64,000 nt of DNA from Blepharisma japonicum (Eukaryota > Ciliophora > Heterotrichea > Heterotrichida > Blepharismidae). The notes under the pieces are model-generated. The model did not search any database. It saw only the letters and a list, made by a program, of their open reading frames with translations, and was not told the DNA's origin. The stretch's first letter is position 1, and every line of letters starts with the position of its first letter. The stretch is taken from assembly GCA_949751835.1 (NCBI GenBank), contig CATKHK010000087.1:62001-126000 (forward strand). The letters are read 5' to 3'. The position numbers and the translations under genes are program-made. Below are positions 55,001 through 64,000 of this stretch, piece after piece.

Positions 55001-56841
55001 AGTTTTCCATAAAATCCCGACCCTCAGGTATAAACTGCTCCATTATGCCCAATAGCTGCCATATGGCTTTGTCCTGCAGATATATAAGAAATGTTCAATA
55101 AGTCTCTAATAAGTTTTGGAAAAACTTGATGAGGAACTCTGCCAAGGCCAAGCTTCCCTGAATCAGAGTTCCCAAAGGTGTAGACTTCTCCTATTTCTGA
55201 AAGCACAGCACTATAATCTTCTCCACAAGCTCCTTGCATAATACCTTTTCCTTGCAGCATTTCTACTATTTTAGGTATAAAGCAGATCCCAGCAAACCCA
55301 TTACCAAGCTGTCCAAATCTTCCATTTCCTCATGTAAGGACCTCTCCTCTAGTAGATATTGCTAAGCTGTGCTGTGATCCACAAGCCACAGATTTTATAA
55401 TATAATTGTTTAAATTCTGACATATCACAGGCACCAGCTGGTCTTCTTCATTTTTACCCACCCCAAGTGCTCCATTCCTATTCTCCCCTCACGCTCAGAC
55501 AGTCCCACTTTTAGTAACGGCCAATGAGTGCTGCCCTCCACAAGCAATTTGTATCATTTTCCAGGCATCTCTTGCAGGTGTATTCCTTGTCATTAATTTT
55601 TTGGACCCAGTGATCTGGGCTATTCTTTCTATAATCCTAACACCCCCAGTAACCCCATATATAAACTGTGGAGGAATTGCTTTTGGAAAGGGTTGGTCAT
55701 CCCTTGCATCTGTGCCATGGCCAAGCCTTCCATGTCCATGATACCCTCATGTAAACACCTCTCCAGCTGATGAAATTCCCATAGAATGCCAAGGCCCTAC
55801 AGCAACCTGTGTGATTTTTTTGCCTTCTAAAAATCTAATCTGCAGCGGAATTAGCATAGTCCTGATTTCTTTTAAATCAAAAAGCCCAGTGACTCCGTAA
55901 TTTCCAGCACCTCATGCAAAGACTTCTCCTTGAACTGAAATAGAAAGGCTATGCCTGAACCCACAAGCGACCATATACATTCTTTTGCCTTGTAGTGCTG
56001 TTACAATACTTGGGATCTGAACATCAATTTCTGAACCATGGCCTAGTCTCCCATATGACCCAGCTCCTCAACTGTAAATTTCTCCTAGATTCGAAACTGC
56101 TGCTGAGTGGCTGTCGCCTGCTGACACATACATAATATTTTCTCTGAATAAAAATTCTATAGGTTTAGGAGTTGCCGTTCCTATAGTGTCTCCATGGCCT
56201 AAGCGGCCATGCCCTCCATTTCCTCAGCTATATACTTTAAAATCTTTTGTAGTAATTAGCACATGTTTAGCGCCACAGGAAACACCAATAATAATAGTAT
56301 CACTTAAGGCTTGGACAATTGTAGGTTTACTATAAGAATCTGTGCTGCCATGGCCTAAGTTTCCATATGTCCCGTTTCCTCATGTGTAAAGTCTTCCACT
56401 TTCTGTTATACAAGCTGCAAAATCACGGCCGCAACTGACTCTGCAAGCTTTTTCAGGGAGTCTTATAAGGGTAGGCTCTCTTACTTCGCTGGGGAGCTCA
56501 TCTATGTCGTCATTCCCAATGCCAACTTGGCCCATATTATTTACGCCTCATCCTATTAGCTTTCCAGCCTCATTTTTGTCTTCTGGAAGCAGAGAAATCA
56601 CCATTGTAAACTCAGCGCCACAGTCAATTTGGTTAGCAGAGCCTCCTATGCTTGCAATATCAATTTTCTTTGGTCTTCATACTGGCTCTGGGCCTGAATC
56701 TAATGCAAGTTTTCCGTTTTTATTGCAGCCCCACATAAAAATTTCTCCAGGATCATTAATAGCAGCTGAAAACTGATGCCCACAAGCAATCCTTTTTGGT
56801 GGTAAAAAATGTACATTTGAGCTGTCTGCAGTTGAAATCAT
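52012..56841 (-). CDS. RCC1-repeat / RasGAP-like fusion protein
   Basis: 1,609 residues in one frame from ATG 56841 (divergent, 26 nt from the next gene's ATG) to TAA at 52012. The first about 780 residues are many RCC1-type beta-propeller repeats of the form (V/I)xxWGxGxxGxLGxG ... CGxxHxxA, enough for two propellers; most of their Trp codons are TGA. After a charged linker (about residues 780-850) the C-terminal 750 residues resemble RasGAP: DDLFVVPGCPTAQFLLSFFS, DLFYKILHRPTNELLDMVKA, ADYAIRAAG-like and LMKHTFSKMANKAWL, followed by an IQGAP-type RasGAP_C-like end (LLFELSKRLKDRHSYKQYLR). The catalytic Arg finger is not evident to me. RCC1 repeats and GAP-like domains both act on small GTPases; joint action is inference. 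The fused pairing is unusual. Confidence 0.82.
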
Positions 56842-56867
56842 TCAAATATAAGTTATTGCATTATAAA
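56842..56867. promoter_or_regulatory. 26-nt bidirectional spacer between start codons
   Basis: The entire space between the ATG of the RCC1-RasGAP gene (minus, 56841) and the ATG of the coiled-coil gene (plus, 56868). It must be inside or between overlapping promoters or 5' UTRs, so transcription start sites may lie inside the neighbouring coding regions. Confidence 0.6.
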
Positions 56868-59093
56868 ATGAAATCAACTTCAAATCATTCATCGTTTTCT
56901 GGATTCCCAGACACCAATATTGAGCTTGACCAAGTTATAAGAGAACATGGGATTGAGCTTGATAAACAATTTGAGACTCTGACACAGAGGACAAAAGCGT
57001 ATACACAGGATGAAGTTCAGTCGTTGCATAAACATTACAATGCAATTGTTGCACAAAATAAAGAAAAAGAGAAAAAAGTAAATGAGCTAGAAAGGCTAAT
57101 CGAAAGGTTAAAACTGCCCAAAAAAGAGCCAAGCTTATTGATGCACTCACGACTAAGCTGATGCAACACTAACCCAGACTGAGCATTTTCAAATGTCGAC
57201 GGCAAAGCTGAAGAAATAAGTGAGGAAACAGAAGATTTTGAAGCAAAATACCAAGAAGAGCTTATCTATACCAAAAACTTAACCTCAATGTGTCAAGAAG
57301 AAAGAGAAGCACTAAGCGTCTATAAAGAAAGAGCAAAAGAAGTCGAAAAACTAATCAACCAAATAATGAGCCAATATGAAAATGTTATGAGAGCTAAGCA
57401 GGTTGCAATAAGCTTTGAAACTCGAACAAATGGAGAATTATCCAGATTTAATCAATTTTTGAAAGAAAAAAGAAATGAGTATTTGAGAAAAATGAAAAAT
57501 AAAAACTATGAACTAAGTGTAATCGAAACTGAAATTAATGATATTATTGAAAGAATGGGGAAAAGGTCACTCATCCAAAAGGTAAATTTTAATTAGCAAC
57601 AATTAAGCTTGACCCAACAAGTTTTTGCATTAGCAAAAGCAGAAAAAGAAGAAAATGAGAAATCAATGATAATGAAAGAGAAGTTAAAAGAAAAAATTGA
57701 AAACTATGAGCTATTATTTGGGCAGCTTTTAATTAAATTAGGAATAGAAGGGGACAATTCTATGCTGAAGACTGAAACTGTCAGCGAAATAATTAGCAGA
57801 TATAACCATTTGTTGTTTGTGGATGGGTCGTTATCTGAGAGATATTACCATTTGTCACAGTCTCACATTGTCAAGCTTGAGGAGTACCAAAACAATCTTA
57901 ATGAGCTAAATCACTTTTTAGAAAATCTTCCACCTGTAGAAAAAGAACAATTTTCAATTTTGGTGAAAAATTCAAGCAATAAAGGGATTAGTGATGACCT
58001 GATAATGGAAACTGAAAAAATGATTTTTAAGCTTTATATTCAGCTATTAAACACATCCACACAAGTATGCCAATTATTTAAACCAATAATACAAAATTCC
58101 GATGTCCCTCAGACTTTACAAAATATAGTTGAAATTTTTTCAGAAGCAGTGAATATATTTAATAAAGGATTTTTAGAAAAAAGAAAGCCAAGCCAAGAAG
58201 ACAAAAGGAAACTTTCAGCCTTTTTTAAAACTGAAGTAGAAATCGCTGACAAAACCATTGACCACTTTGTATCAAGCTTATCATTTGCTTCACTCTCCAA
58301 AGGAGAAATAAAAGAAACGTATATGAAATTAATAGGAAATAAGCATGAAGCTGAAGCTTTTGTAAAGCTATTCCATTCATCACTTATATTAACACACTTT
58401 ACTACAAAAGACTCATTACAAAGATTTTTAGAAACATCTAATAAGCCATTTGATAATTTGTCAGAGCTTCTATATTCATCTTTATCTATTTATCAATCAC
58501 AATTTAGAGTTTTAAATTCCACACTTATGAGAATAATTACAGATTCCAGCAAATGCGAAAAAGAGATAAATGAACAAGTAAATAACCTTCAAAATGAAAA
58601 TAAAATTTGTTTAAATACTACTAAAAAGCCAGCACTTTATCCTAAAAAAATGATCAGAAATAAAGAACAAAAATTTTCGAGACAAGAGGAATCTTTTAAG
58701 CTTTCTGATCTCCGGAATAACTCATTTTTAGACGTCAGCAAAGAAAACGAAGAAGAAAAACCTTTAACAAGGCTTGAAGTTAAGCGGCCAAGTACAGTAG
58801 CTGCTAATAAAACTGCAAGAGTCACTAATACAAGAGAAGAAAGGCTCCAGAACACCCTTAAAGAATTTTTAGAACTTGAGAGGAAAATAAAAAATCTAAG
58901 AATGAATGAAAACAAAGCCCAAAACTATAAAAGTGGAATCGCAGGGAAAATCCATGGGCCTTTAAGATCAGTTAGTTTACCTCATATTTCGTCAAGAGTT
59001 AAATCAGCGATTAATAGGGATAAAACTTCTTCAAGGCTCAAAAACCTGTTAGAAAGCACCCAGGGGTCATTTAAAACAGCTAATATATTGTAA
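56868..59093 (+). CDS. Large coiled-coil protein
   Basis: 736 residues after removing a 15-nt intron (57582-57596), with TGA-Trp codons at 57159 and 57189. The N-terminal 400 residues are coiled coil (DKQFETLTQRTKAYTQDEVQ to KNLTSMCQEEREALSVYKER). A less charged middle holds short helices (NLNELNHFLENLPPVEKEQ). The tail is Lys/Arg/Ser-rich with VNRDKTSSRLKNLLEST-like basic stretches. No domain was recognised. A cytoskeletal or basal-body role is plausible for a ciliate, but unproven. The first ATG after the divergent neighbour's start is used. Confidence 0.78.
57582..57596 (+). other. 15-nt intron in the coiled-coil gene
   Basis: GTAAATTTTAATTAG, in phase 0, with TAA and TAG in frame if retained. 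Splicing joins ATCCAAAAG to CAACAATTAAGC without a frame change. A at position 10. Confidence 0.9.
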
Positions 59094-59137
59094 TAAAACG
59101 GCATTTATGTGGATAATCTTATCTATTCTTAATAAAA

Positions 59138-60886
59138 ATGTTAGAACAATACGAAGAAGCAGGGTTTTCCCTATTGCAGAAAGCTGGATCTTTTAATATT
59201 TCCAAGCCGAATATTCATTATGATTTATATCTCAACCTTTATAATGAGTCTAAAGACCTAGTATCAACTTTTACGGGGATTGGCAATACAAATTCATATA
59301 ATTCTTTTCTCAGTTCTTTATCAGATTCAGAAAAACCTTCTCAACTACAAATTGATTTTTCGCCTCAGCCAAATACCTCTTGTCCTATTTTATCAATATT
59401 TTCAATAGATGAAAAATTACAAAAAGAATTAGATTGAACGGAAAAACCTAATTTTTGCTTGATTTTTTGGGGAAGTTGATCAAATACATGCAAAAAATCA
59501 CTAGAAGAAATAGAAGAGATTTTAGAAAAAAATAAAGAAGCCTGGGACGATATAGAAATTATAGGAATTTGTCTTGATGATAGCGTTGAAAGTGTTCCAA
59601 AATTGAAAAATGTGAAAAATTACTGAGCAAAAGGATTTCAAGCAATCAGCGATCAAGGCCTTGAAATCAGCGAAATTCCTGCATGCCTATATATTAGAAA
59701 TGGGGTTATTGTCGAAAAACGAGACCCTACACAAAGTAGCTTTGAAAATGATATAAATTTTTTGAGGGAAGAAAAACCTTTGCAGTTAATTCCACATGAA
59801 GGATTAGAAATTAACACCTTATCTATTGTAGAAGAAAACGGAGAAAAGTCTAGTTTAAGCTTAGATTGGCCTGGATGGTATTATTTGGTTTTATTTTATG
59901 GATGTTCAGAATCAGACTCCTTCATTAGACAATTAAGAGAAATTCGGGACGAGCATGCACGTTGGGAAGAAAAATTAAAACTTTTTGTTTTTTTTGAAGA
60001 GCCAATAGTATCTAATGAAAATTATTTTGACTCATATTGCTTTGATGGAAATTCATTAGAAATTGTTAGTAAGCCAGGATTAGTCCTTTTATTGAATGAA
60101 GGAAAAATACTGTGAAAGGGAAATACACATATAGAAAATATTGACTCTAAGCTTAAGTTTTGACTTGACCCAATACCACAGTTAACAAATTCAGCTTATG
60201 AACTATCAAAAACTCAAGTGAAAAATTATATGGCGTCATGAAAAGAAAAATACCCACATGCTCCATCCCCAAATGTACTGTTTACATTTTCTAAAGGGAT
60301 TTATTTGTCACATTCAACACCAGAAACCCATTCAGTGACTCTGACAGGAAAATATTTGCAAAAATACAAACGTCCAATAGAAGAATTTTTCAATCATTTA
60401 TCTAGCATCTTTCCAGGTGCTAAAAATTATGCCCGCTATGATCCTGCACACCCAGCAATTCAAAAAGGTATGTGCTGCTCATTTTGTAATGAAAATATGA
60501 TAAAAGACCAGTTTTTATGTTCGCTTTGTGAGCCTAAAATTTATTTATGTCCAAATTGTGAAGGCCAAGGATTGCATGTCCATCCTTTATATATTTTGAC
60601 TGAAAATTCATCAGAGCTTGACGAAATCAGATGAGGGTATTGCAATGTTCTCATCAATGAAGATCAAGAAGGAGATTTACATAAAGGTGTTTGCTGTGAT
60701 GGCAAATCTCCAGGCTGCTCTCAGGAAATAAGAGGGATAAGGTGAAAATGTGCTCACTGCCCTGATTATGACTTATGCAGTCCTTGCTACACATCCAATG
60801 ATCCTCTCCATTTAGAAAACTCCTTATCAAAAGGCCACTATGCCTGACATATTATGATGAAAATTCCTTTAAAAATTATTTTATAA
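59138..60886 (+). CDS. Tandem thioredoxin-like and ZZ zinc-finger protein
   Basis: 582 residues with many TGA-Trp codons (for example 59435, 59468, 60113, 60635). A thioredoxin-like domain at about residues 75-190 has FWGSWSNTCKKSLEEI, where nucleoredoxin and TlpA have WCxxC; the first Cys is lost here. A second Trx-like domain follows (GWYYLVLFYGCSESDSFIRQ, residues about 240-330) with no CxxC. The C-terminus has two ZZ-type zinc fingers: CCSFCNENMIKDQFLCSLCE with CPNCEGQGLHVHPLY, and CSQEIRGIRWKCAHCPDYDL with CSPCYTSN and a His pair. The order resembles a nucleoredoxin-like scaffold with ZZ adapters. Redox activity is doubtful; a binding role is inferred. Confidence 0.82.
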
Positions 60887-60921
60887 AATCATTCCTCTAA
60901 AATATAATAAATTCGTTTATA

Positions 60922-61698
60922 TTAACAAAGGATAGGAACATCGCTCTTACGCTCCATTCCATCTGAAATCGGTTGATACTCTCCACCAAGCATATCACTA
61001 ATTCTTTTACTTATAACAACTCTATTTGTCTGTGACCCATCTCTTCTCTGCATTTCATTTTTAAACTTAAAAGCGCTTTTGAATTTTCTTTTAGTTTTAG
61101 CAAAATGCTCAGGCGTTAATGGAGGGAGTTTTGGCATTTTTCTTAAAGATTTCACTATTTCTGGGGTGTCACTGCGGACGTAGTTTTGGGCTAACGGCTC
61201 TGGTGGGATTGATGGTGGGGACACTTCTCGGAGCTCAGGAGCTACAGCTTCTACAGCTGGGGTACGCACTCTTGAGCTTATTTGAAAATCAGTTCCAAAA
61301 CTCTCTTTATCTGTACAGGATTGAATAGAACTCGCGTCAAACGATATCATGCTGCCTTTTTCCTTGAAAAAATCAGCTGATAGCTCTGCATCACTTAATT
61401 CAAAAGAAGTTTTTATGAATAGCTCATGGCGGTGTCCACGGTCTGTTTCCTGGATTTTTTCACTGATATCTTCTATTGAAATTTGTGATAAATTTAAAGC
61501 ACTTTCTTTGTCTTTGTTTTCATTGTCATTTTCGTTGGAAAGAGGCTGGCTTGATAGGTTAAAACTGATTCCATTTAAAATCGACATAGACTGGACTTCT
61601 CTGACAGCTTGAGTGTCTGAGTTATCGCTTTTTGCACAAAAAAAAATTTTTGCTAAAAATCCCTTTAATTGTGTGCAACAGTTTAATTTGTCTTTCAT
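60922..61698 (-). CDS. Hypothetical protein
   Basis: 258 residues, starts MKDKLNCCTQLKGFLAKIFF, a Cys-containing hydrophobic start that could be acylated or membrane-anchored. The rest is Ser/Glu/Asp-rich and disordered, with a Pro-rich patch (RTPAVEAVAPELREVSPPSI) and a basic patch (FAKTKRKFKSAFKFKNEMQR). No domain recognised. Convergent with the ZZ gene, 35 nt between stops. Confidence 0.6.
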   Translation of the reverse strand: MKDKLNCCTQLKGFLAKIFFCAKSDNSDTQAVREVQSMSILNGISFNLSSQPLSNENDNENKDKESALNLSQISIEDISEKIQETDRGHRHELFIKTSFELSDAELSADFFKEKGSMISFDASSIQSCTDKESFGTDFQISSRVRTPAVEAVAPELREVSPPSIPPEPLAQNYVRSDTPEIVKSLRKMPKLPPLTPEHFAKTKRKFKSAFKFKNEMQRRDGSQTNRVVISKRISDMLGGEYQPISDGMERKSDVPILC

Positions 61699-61760
61699 AA
61701 TAATTTTAGAAGAAATTAACTATAAAGATTTATCAGAAAAATAGCTTTAGTTAGAGAGGA

Positions 61761-62648
61761 CTAAAGGAACTCAAAGAGAGGACGCCCTTCTTGGTGAAGA
61801 ATTTTGAAGTTTAAATACTTCATTGGATTTTGATATTCAGGAAATTTGGCTTCAAACTCGTCAATGCCTACAAAGAACTTGTTCATCAAATCTTCAATTT
61901 CTGGGAACATCAGCTCTGAATCAGTCAAAATATCTCTTACTATGTTCATTCTTCTGATAGAATAAGCTGCCATAATAAAAGCTGCAATAGCTTGCTGTCT
62001 TGGAGTGTACTCTTGGGCATCATAATAAAATTGTACAAGGTAAAGGATTAAAGTTGCGATGCCACTTATAAGGTTGTCTCTGTCATATCTATTTTTAAGA
62101 CAGCCTACAGTATCGAGACAAGTCTGAATATTTACTCTGAAAGACAAAACCTCCAAGATTTTGGCTTCCAAAGTTCTGATTTCTTCTTCGTTATAGTCTT
62201 TGAAGAGGATATTTTCATGAATGACCTTGAATTGGAGAGGAGAAACTTCATCGAACTTAGATGCTATAAACAGACAAGTGACGCCAACTAAGTGAGCGTT
62301 GTCTTCAGTGTAGCCGCTAGTGAGCTTGAGGAAGGTATCTAAGAGTCTCACAGTTAAAAAAAATACATTGTCACTACAATCGAACGACGAAGTGACTTCA
62401 ATAAGCCAATTGATAAGTCTGGTCCTTAGTCCAGTAGTTATCTCATGGTTCTTCAAAGACTCTTTCGTTGACAGTTCAGTTGAGTCTTTAAAATGTTTAA
62501 GCAGAATCTCTGGAAGTGTTGTATTATAAAAGTTAGGGTCTATTGATACCAAAACCAGTCTTCCATAGTTTCTCGGTTTCCTCACCTGAAGTAAAGGGAG
62601 GTTTTCCTTGTCTTGTTCATCGCTATTGTCAGAGTTAAATTCGCTCAT
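61761..62648 (-). CDS. Cyclin (A/B-like)
   Basis: 295 residues. The cyclin N-box (about residues 55-190) has LRTRLINWLIEVTSSFDCSD, matching the MRxxLxDWL region, then VFFLTVRLLDTFLKL, LVGVTCLFIASKFDEVSP and the LEAKILEVLSFRV stretch. A cyclin C-domain follows (LILYLVQFYYDAQEYTPRQQ, IAAFIMAAYSIRR). It has no D-box that I can see (RxxL near the N-terminus is not clear; RKPRNYGRLVL is the best candidate). Mitotic cyclin is inferred; partner CDK unknown. No introns. Confidence 0.92.
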   Translation of the reverse strand: MSEFNSDNSDEQDKENLPLLQVRKPRNYGRLVLVSIDPNFYNTTLPEILLKHFKDSTELSTKESLKNHEITTGLRTRLINWLIEVTSSFDCSDNVFFLTVRLLDTFLKLTSGYTEDNAHLVGVTCLFIASKFDEVSPLQFKVIHENILFKDYNEEEIRTLEAKILEVLSFRVNIQTCLDTVGCLKNRYDRDNLISGIATLILYLVQFYYDAQEYTPRQQAIAAFIMAAYSIRRMNIVRDILTDSELMFPEIEDLMNKFFVGIDEFEAKFPEYQNPMKYLNFKILHQEGRPLFEFL

Positions 62649-62886
62649 ATCTTTATAAAAACACTGAAAATTTTTCGCTATTTATAGGCTGCGATATCCT
62701 AGGAGTGACATTAGCAAAGATTTGGCTAAAATCCCTATTAGACATTGATAAATTATTTTCCAAAAGGTCTATAGAAAAATAATAAAATTGTTTTTAAATA
62801 ATTTTTAACTATGAGAAATTTATTGGAATAGAGCTGGGATTGAATTTTGTGAGAGAATTAGTTTATATTAGGCTTTGTTGATAAAA
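62649..62886. other. Divergent intergenic region
   Basis: AT-rich spacer between the divergent cyclin and acylated EF-hand-like genes. No structure recognised. Confidence 0.5.
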
Positions 62887-63603
62887 ATGGGATGCTGTGT
62901 TAATAAAGGCGCAGACCATGGCATGAGCTTTGATAGAGGGTCATACTTAGCTGAAGAGCTATGCAGAGAAGAAAAAATCATCATAGAAAATGAAAAGCAG
63001 CTACAGTTTACACAAATTCAAAGCAAAGAAATAATAAGGTCAATTAAGTCTGAAGGACTTGATAACACTTTAAGTTTAGCTCAACTAAAGAGAGCATTTA
63101 TAGATATTAATATCCCTGAGAGCGCATTTACAACTCCTGATACTCCTTTGAGGAATCTTTTAGCAAAAGTAACAAATGATAAAAAATTGTATGAGCAAAG
63201 AAAATTAGTTTTGGTAGGAATTTTGCTAGGAAAAGGCACTCCACAAGAAAAGTGCGAGTGGCTATTCAGACAATATGATGATGATGCTTCTAGCATGATG
63301 GATCAAAACGAAGTAAATCTGATGCTGAATGACTTGATTGATGTAGCTGTAAACGTTCTTCCAAACGTTTCTAAAGGAGATGGAATTGGATTTTTAACAA
63401 AAGATGAGCTGGATGCATATCGAGATACTCTCTTAAGTGGAAAAGAAAAATTTATAGAAGAAATGATTAAATTGATTATGACTGATAGAGAAATCATGCA
63501 TGTTGAATTGGCAGCAAAAATGGTTGATGCTTCAAATATACTAAATAAACTTTTATGGAGTTTTGGGATTAGGACATTATTGAAAAAGCATTCAATCCAT
63601 TAG
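62887..63603 (+). CDS. N-acylated EF-hand-like protein
   Basis: 238 residues. The ATG at 62887 (rather than the upstream in-frame TTG) gives MGCCVNKGADHG, a strong N-myristoylation plus Cys palmitoylation site. A helical protein with at least one degenerate EF-hand loop, FRQYDDDASSMMDQNEVNLM, followed by a second possible one, KGDGIGFLTKDELDAY. The layout (acylated start, helices, EF-like loop) suits a membrane-bound calcium sensor, but loop ligands are imperfect. Function inferred. Confidence 0.7.
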   Translation: MGCCVNKGADHGMSFDRGSYLAEELCREEKIIIENEKQLQFTQIQSKEIIRSIKSEGLDNTLSLAQLKRAFIDINIPESAFTTPDTPLRNLLAKVTNDKKLYEQRKLVLVGILLGKGTPQEKCEWLFRQYDDDASSMMDQNEVNLMLNDLIDVAVNVLPNVSKGDGIGFLTKDELDAYRDTLLSGKEKFIEEMIKLIMTDREIMHVELAAKMVDASNILNKLLWSFGIRTLLKKHSIH

Positions 63604-63805
63604 TTATTATGATGGGAAGTGCGAGATAAAGAATATAGTAAATATTATTAAGTTTAATATGTGACTAAGTCTTTAGATTTTTGAAGATAATGCATATTCT
63701 AAACTTTTATTTACTAGTAAATTTATAGAATCAGTTTTACCTAATTAATAAGTAGAACAATAAAATTACACCTTAATGTAAATTATTAATTAAAAAAACA
63801 AAAAT

Positions 63806-64000
63806 TAATGCCGACTTCTTCTCACCTTATTCGTGAATATATCCCTCGGAAATCGCAAAATTTTCATAGGAGAATAATTTTCATTTTTAGGAAAATTTGA
63901 TGTTTCTTTCATTAGATCTTCCACCTCATTCATTCTGAATGTGAAAAGTAAATCTTCTTTTTTTGATGAATTAAAGTCAAATACCCTTGCTTTTGCTGCA
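63806..64000 (-). CDS. 3' end of an unidentified gene
   Basis: A minus-strand frame runs into the window's right edge, giving the last 64 residues of a protein: EDLLFTFRMNEVEDLMKETS, then FPKNENYSPMKILRFPRDIF and RSRH before TAA at 63806-63808. No domain can be identified from this piece. Confidence 0.5.

Noticed and set aside
284-60634. Reading the window with the standard code, which would make many genes look broken by stops
   Set aside because: The TGA codons fall at conserved Trp positions, and one aligned Piwi codon is TGA in three copies and TGG in the fourth. TGA is Trp here, and the genes are intact.
1-64000. Transposable elements, viral relics, tRNA, rRNA, CRISPR or telomeric repeats
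   Set aside because: I saw no transposase, reverse transcriptase, capsid or terminal repeats, no tRNA-like folds with a TTCRANN loop, and no telomere-type repeat run.

Overview
This window reads as macronuclear (somatic) DNA of a heterotrich ciliate close to Blepharisma. Three signals in the sequence say so. First, TGA is read as tryptophan: nearly every gene is interrupted by in-frame TGA exactly where its family has Trp, while genes end at TAA or TAG. The four-copy Piwi array shows it directly, because one codon is TGA in three copies and TGG in the fourth. Second, introns are tiny: seven are exactly 15 nt (GTA...AG with A at position 10) and one is about 20 nt. Third, the DNA is AT-rich and extremely gene-dense, with adjoining or overlapping convergent stop codons and a divergent gene pair separated by only 26 nt.

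Layout. 0-8 kb: a GAF/PAS cyclic-nucleotide phosphodiesterase (cut by the left edge), a convergent AGBL-type tubulin carboxypeptidase, and a Rab-like GTPase with two 15-nt introns. 8-18 kb: a 2,032-residue secreted or GPI-anchored repeat protein, an acylated IQ/MORN-repeat protein, a 2OG-Fe(II) oxygenase-like protein and a CDC50 flippase subunit. 18-35 kb: eIF3c, then four tandem PIWI-clade Argonaute genes on the minus strand, then NMD3. 35-45 kb: coiled-coil, FYVE, C2H2, REEP/DP1-like, secreted coiled-coil, CCCH and lysine-methyltransferase-like genes, plus a compact GC-rich non-coding island (about 38.84-39.06 kb) that folds into a nested multi-helix RNA. 45-51 kb: eIF5B, EMC7, an unknown gene, a TDY-type MAP kinase and a U3 snoRNA on the minus strand. 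51-64 kb: an FHA protein, a 1,609-residue RCC1-repeat/RasGAP-like fusion, a large coiled-coil protein, a tandem thioredoxin-like/ZZ protein, an unknown protein, a cyclin, an acylated EF-hand-like protein and the 3' end of another gene.

Most genes are housekeeping or ciliate-cortex type: translation and ribosome export (eIF3c, eIF5B, NMD3, U3), cilia and cytoskeleton (carboxypeptidase, MORN, RCC1-RasGAP, coiled coils), signalling (PDE, MAPK, cyclin, small GTPase) and membrane biology (CDC50, EMC7, REEP, FYVE). The striking part is the Piwi array. All four copies keep the full slicer tetrad, share a promoter-proximal motif, and look like repeated tandem duplication with later homogenisation of the 3' coding end. 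By family knowledge they probably act in small-RNA-guided processes such as developmental DNA elimination, but nothing in the window shows the pathway. I saw no transposon, viral relic, tRNA, rRNA, CRISPR array or telomere.
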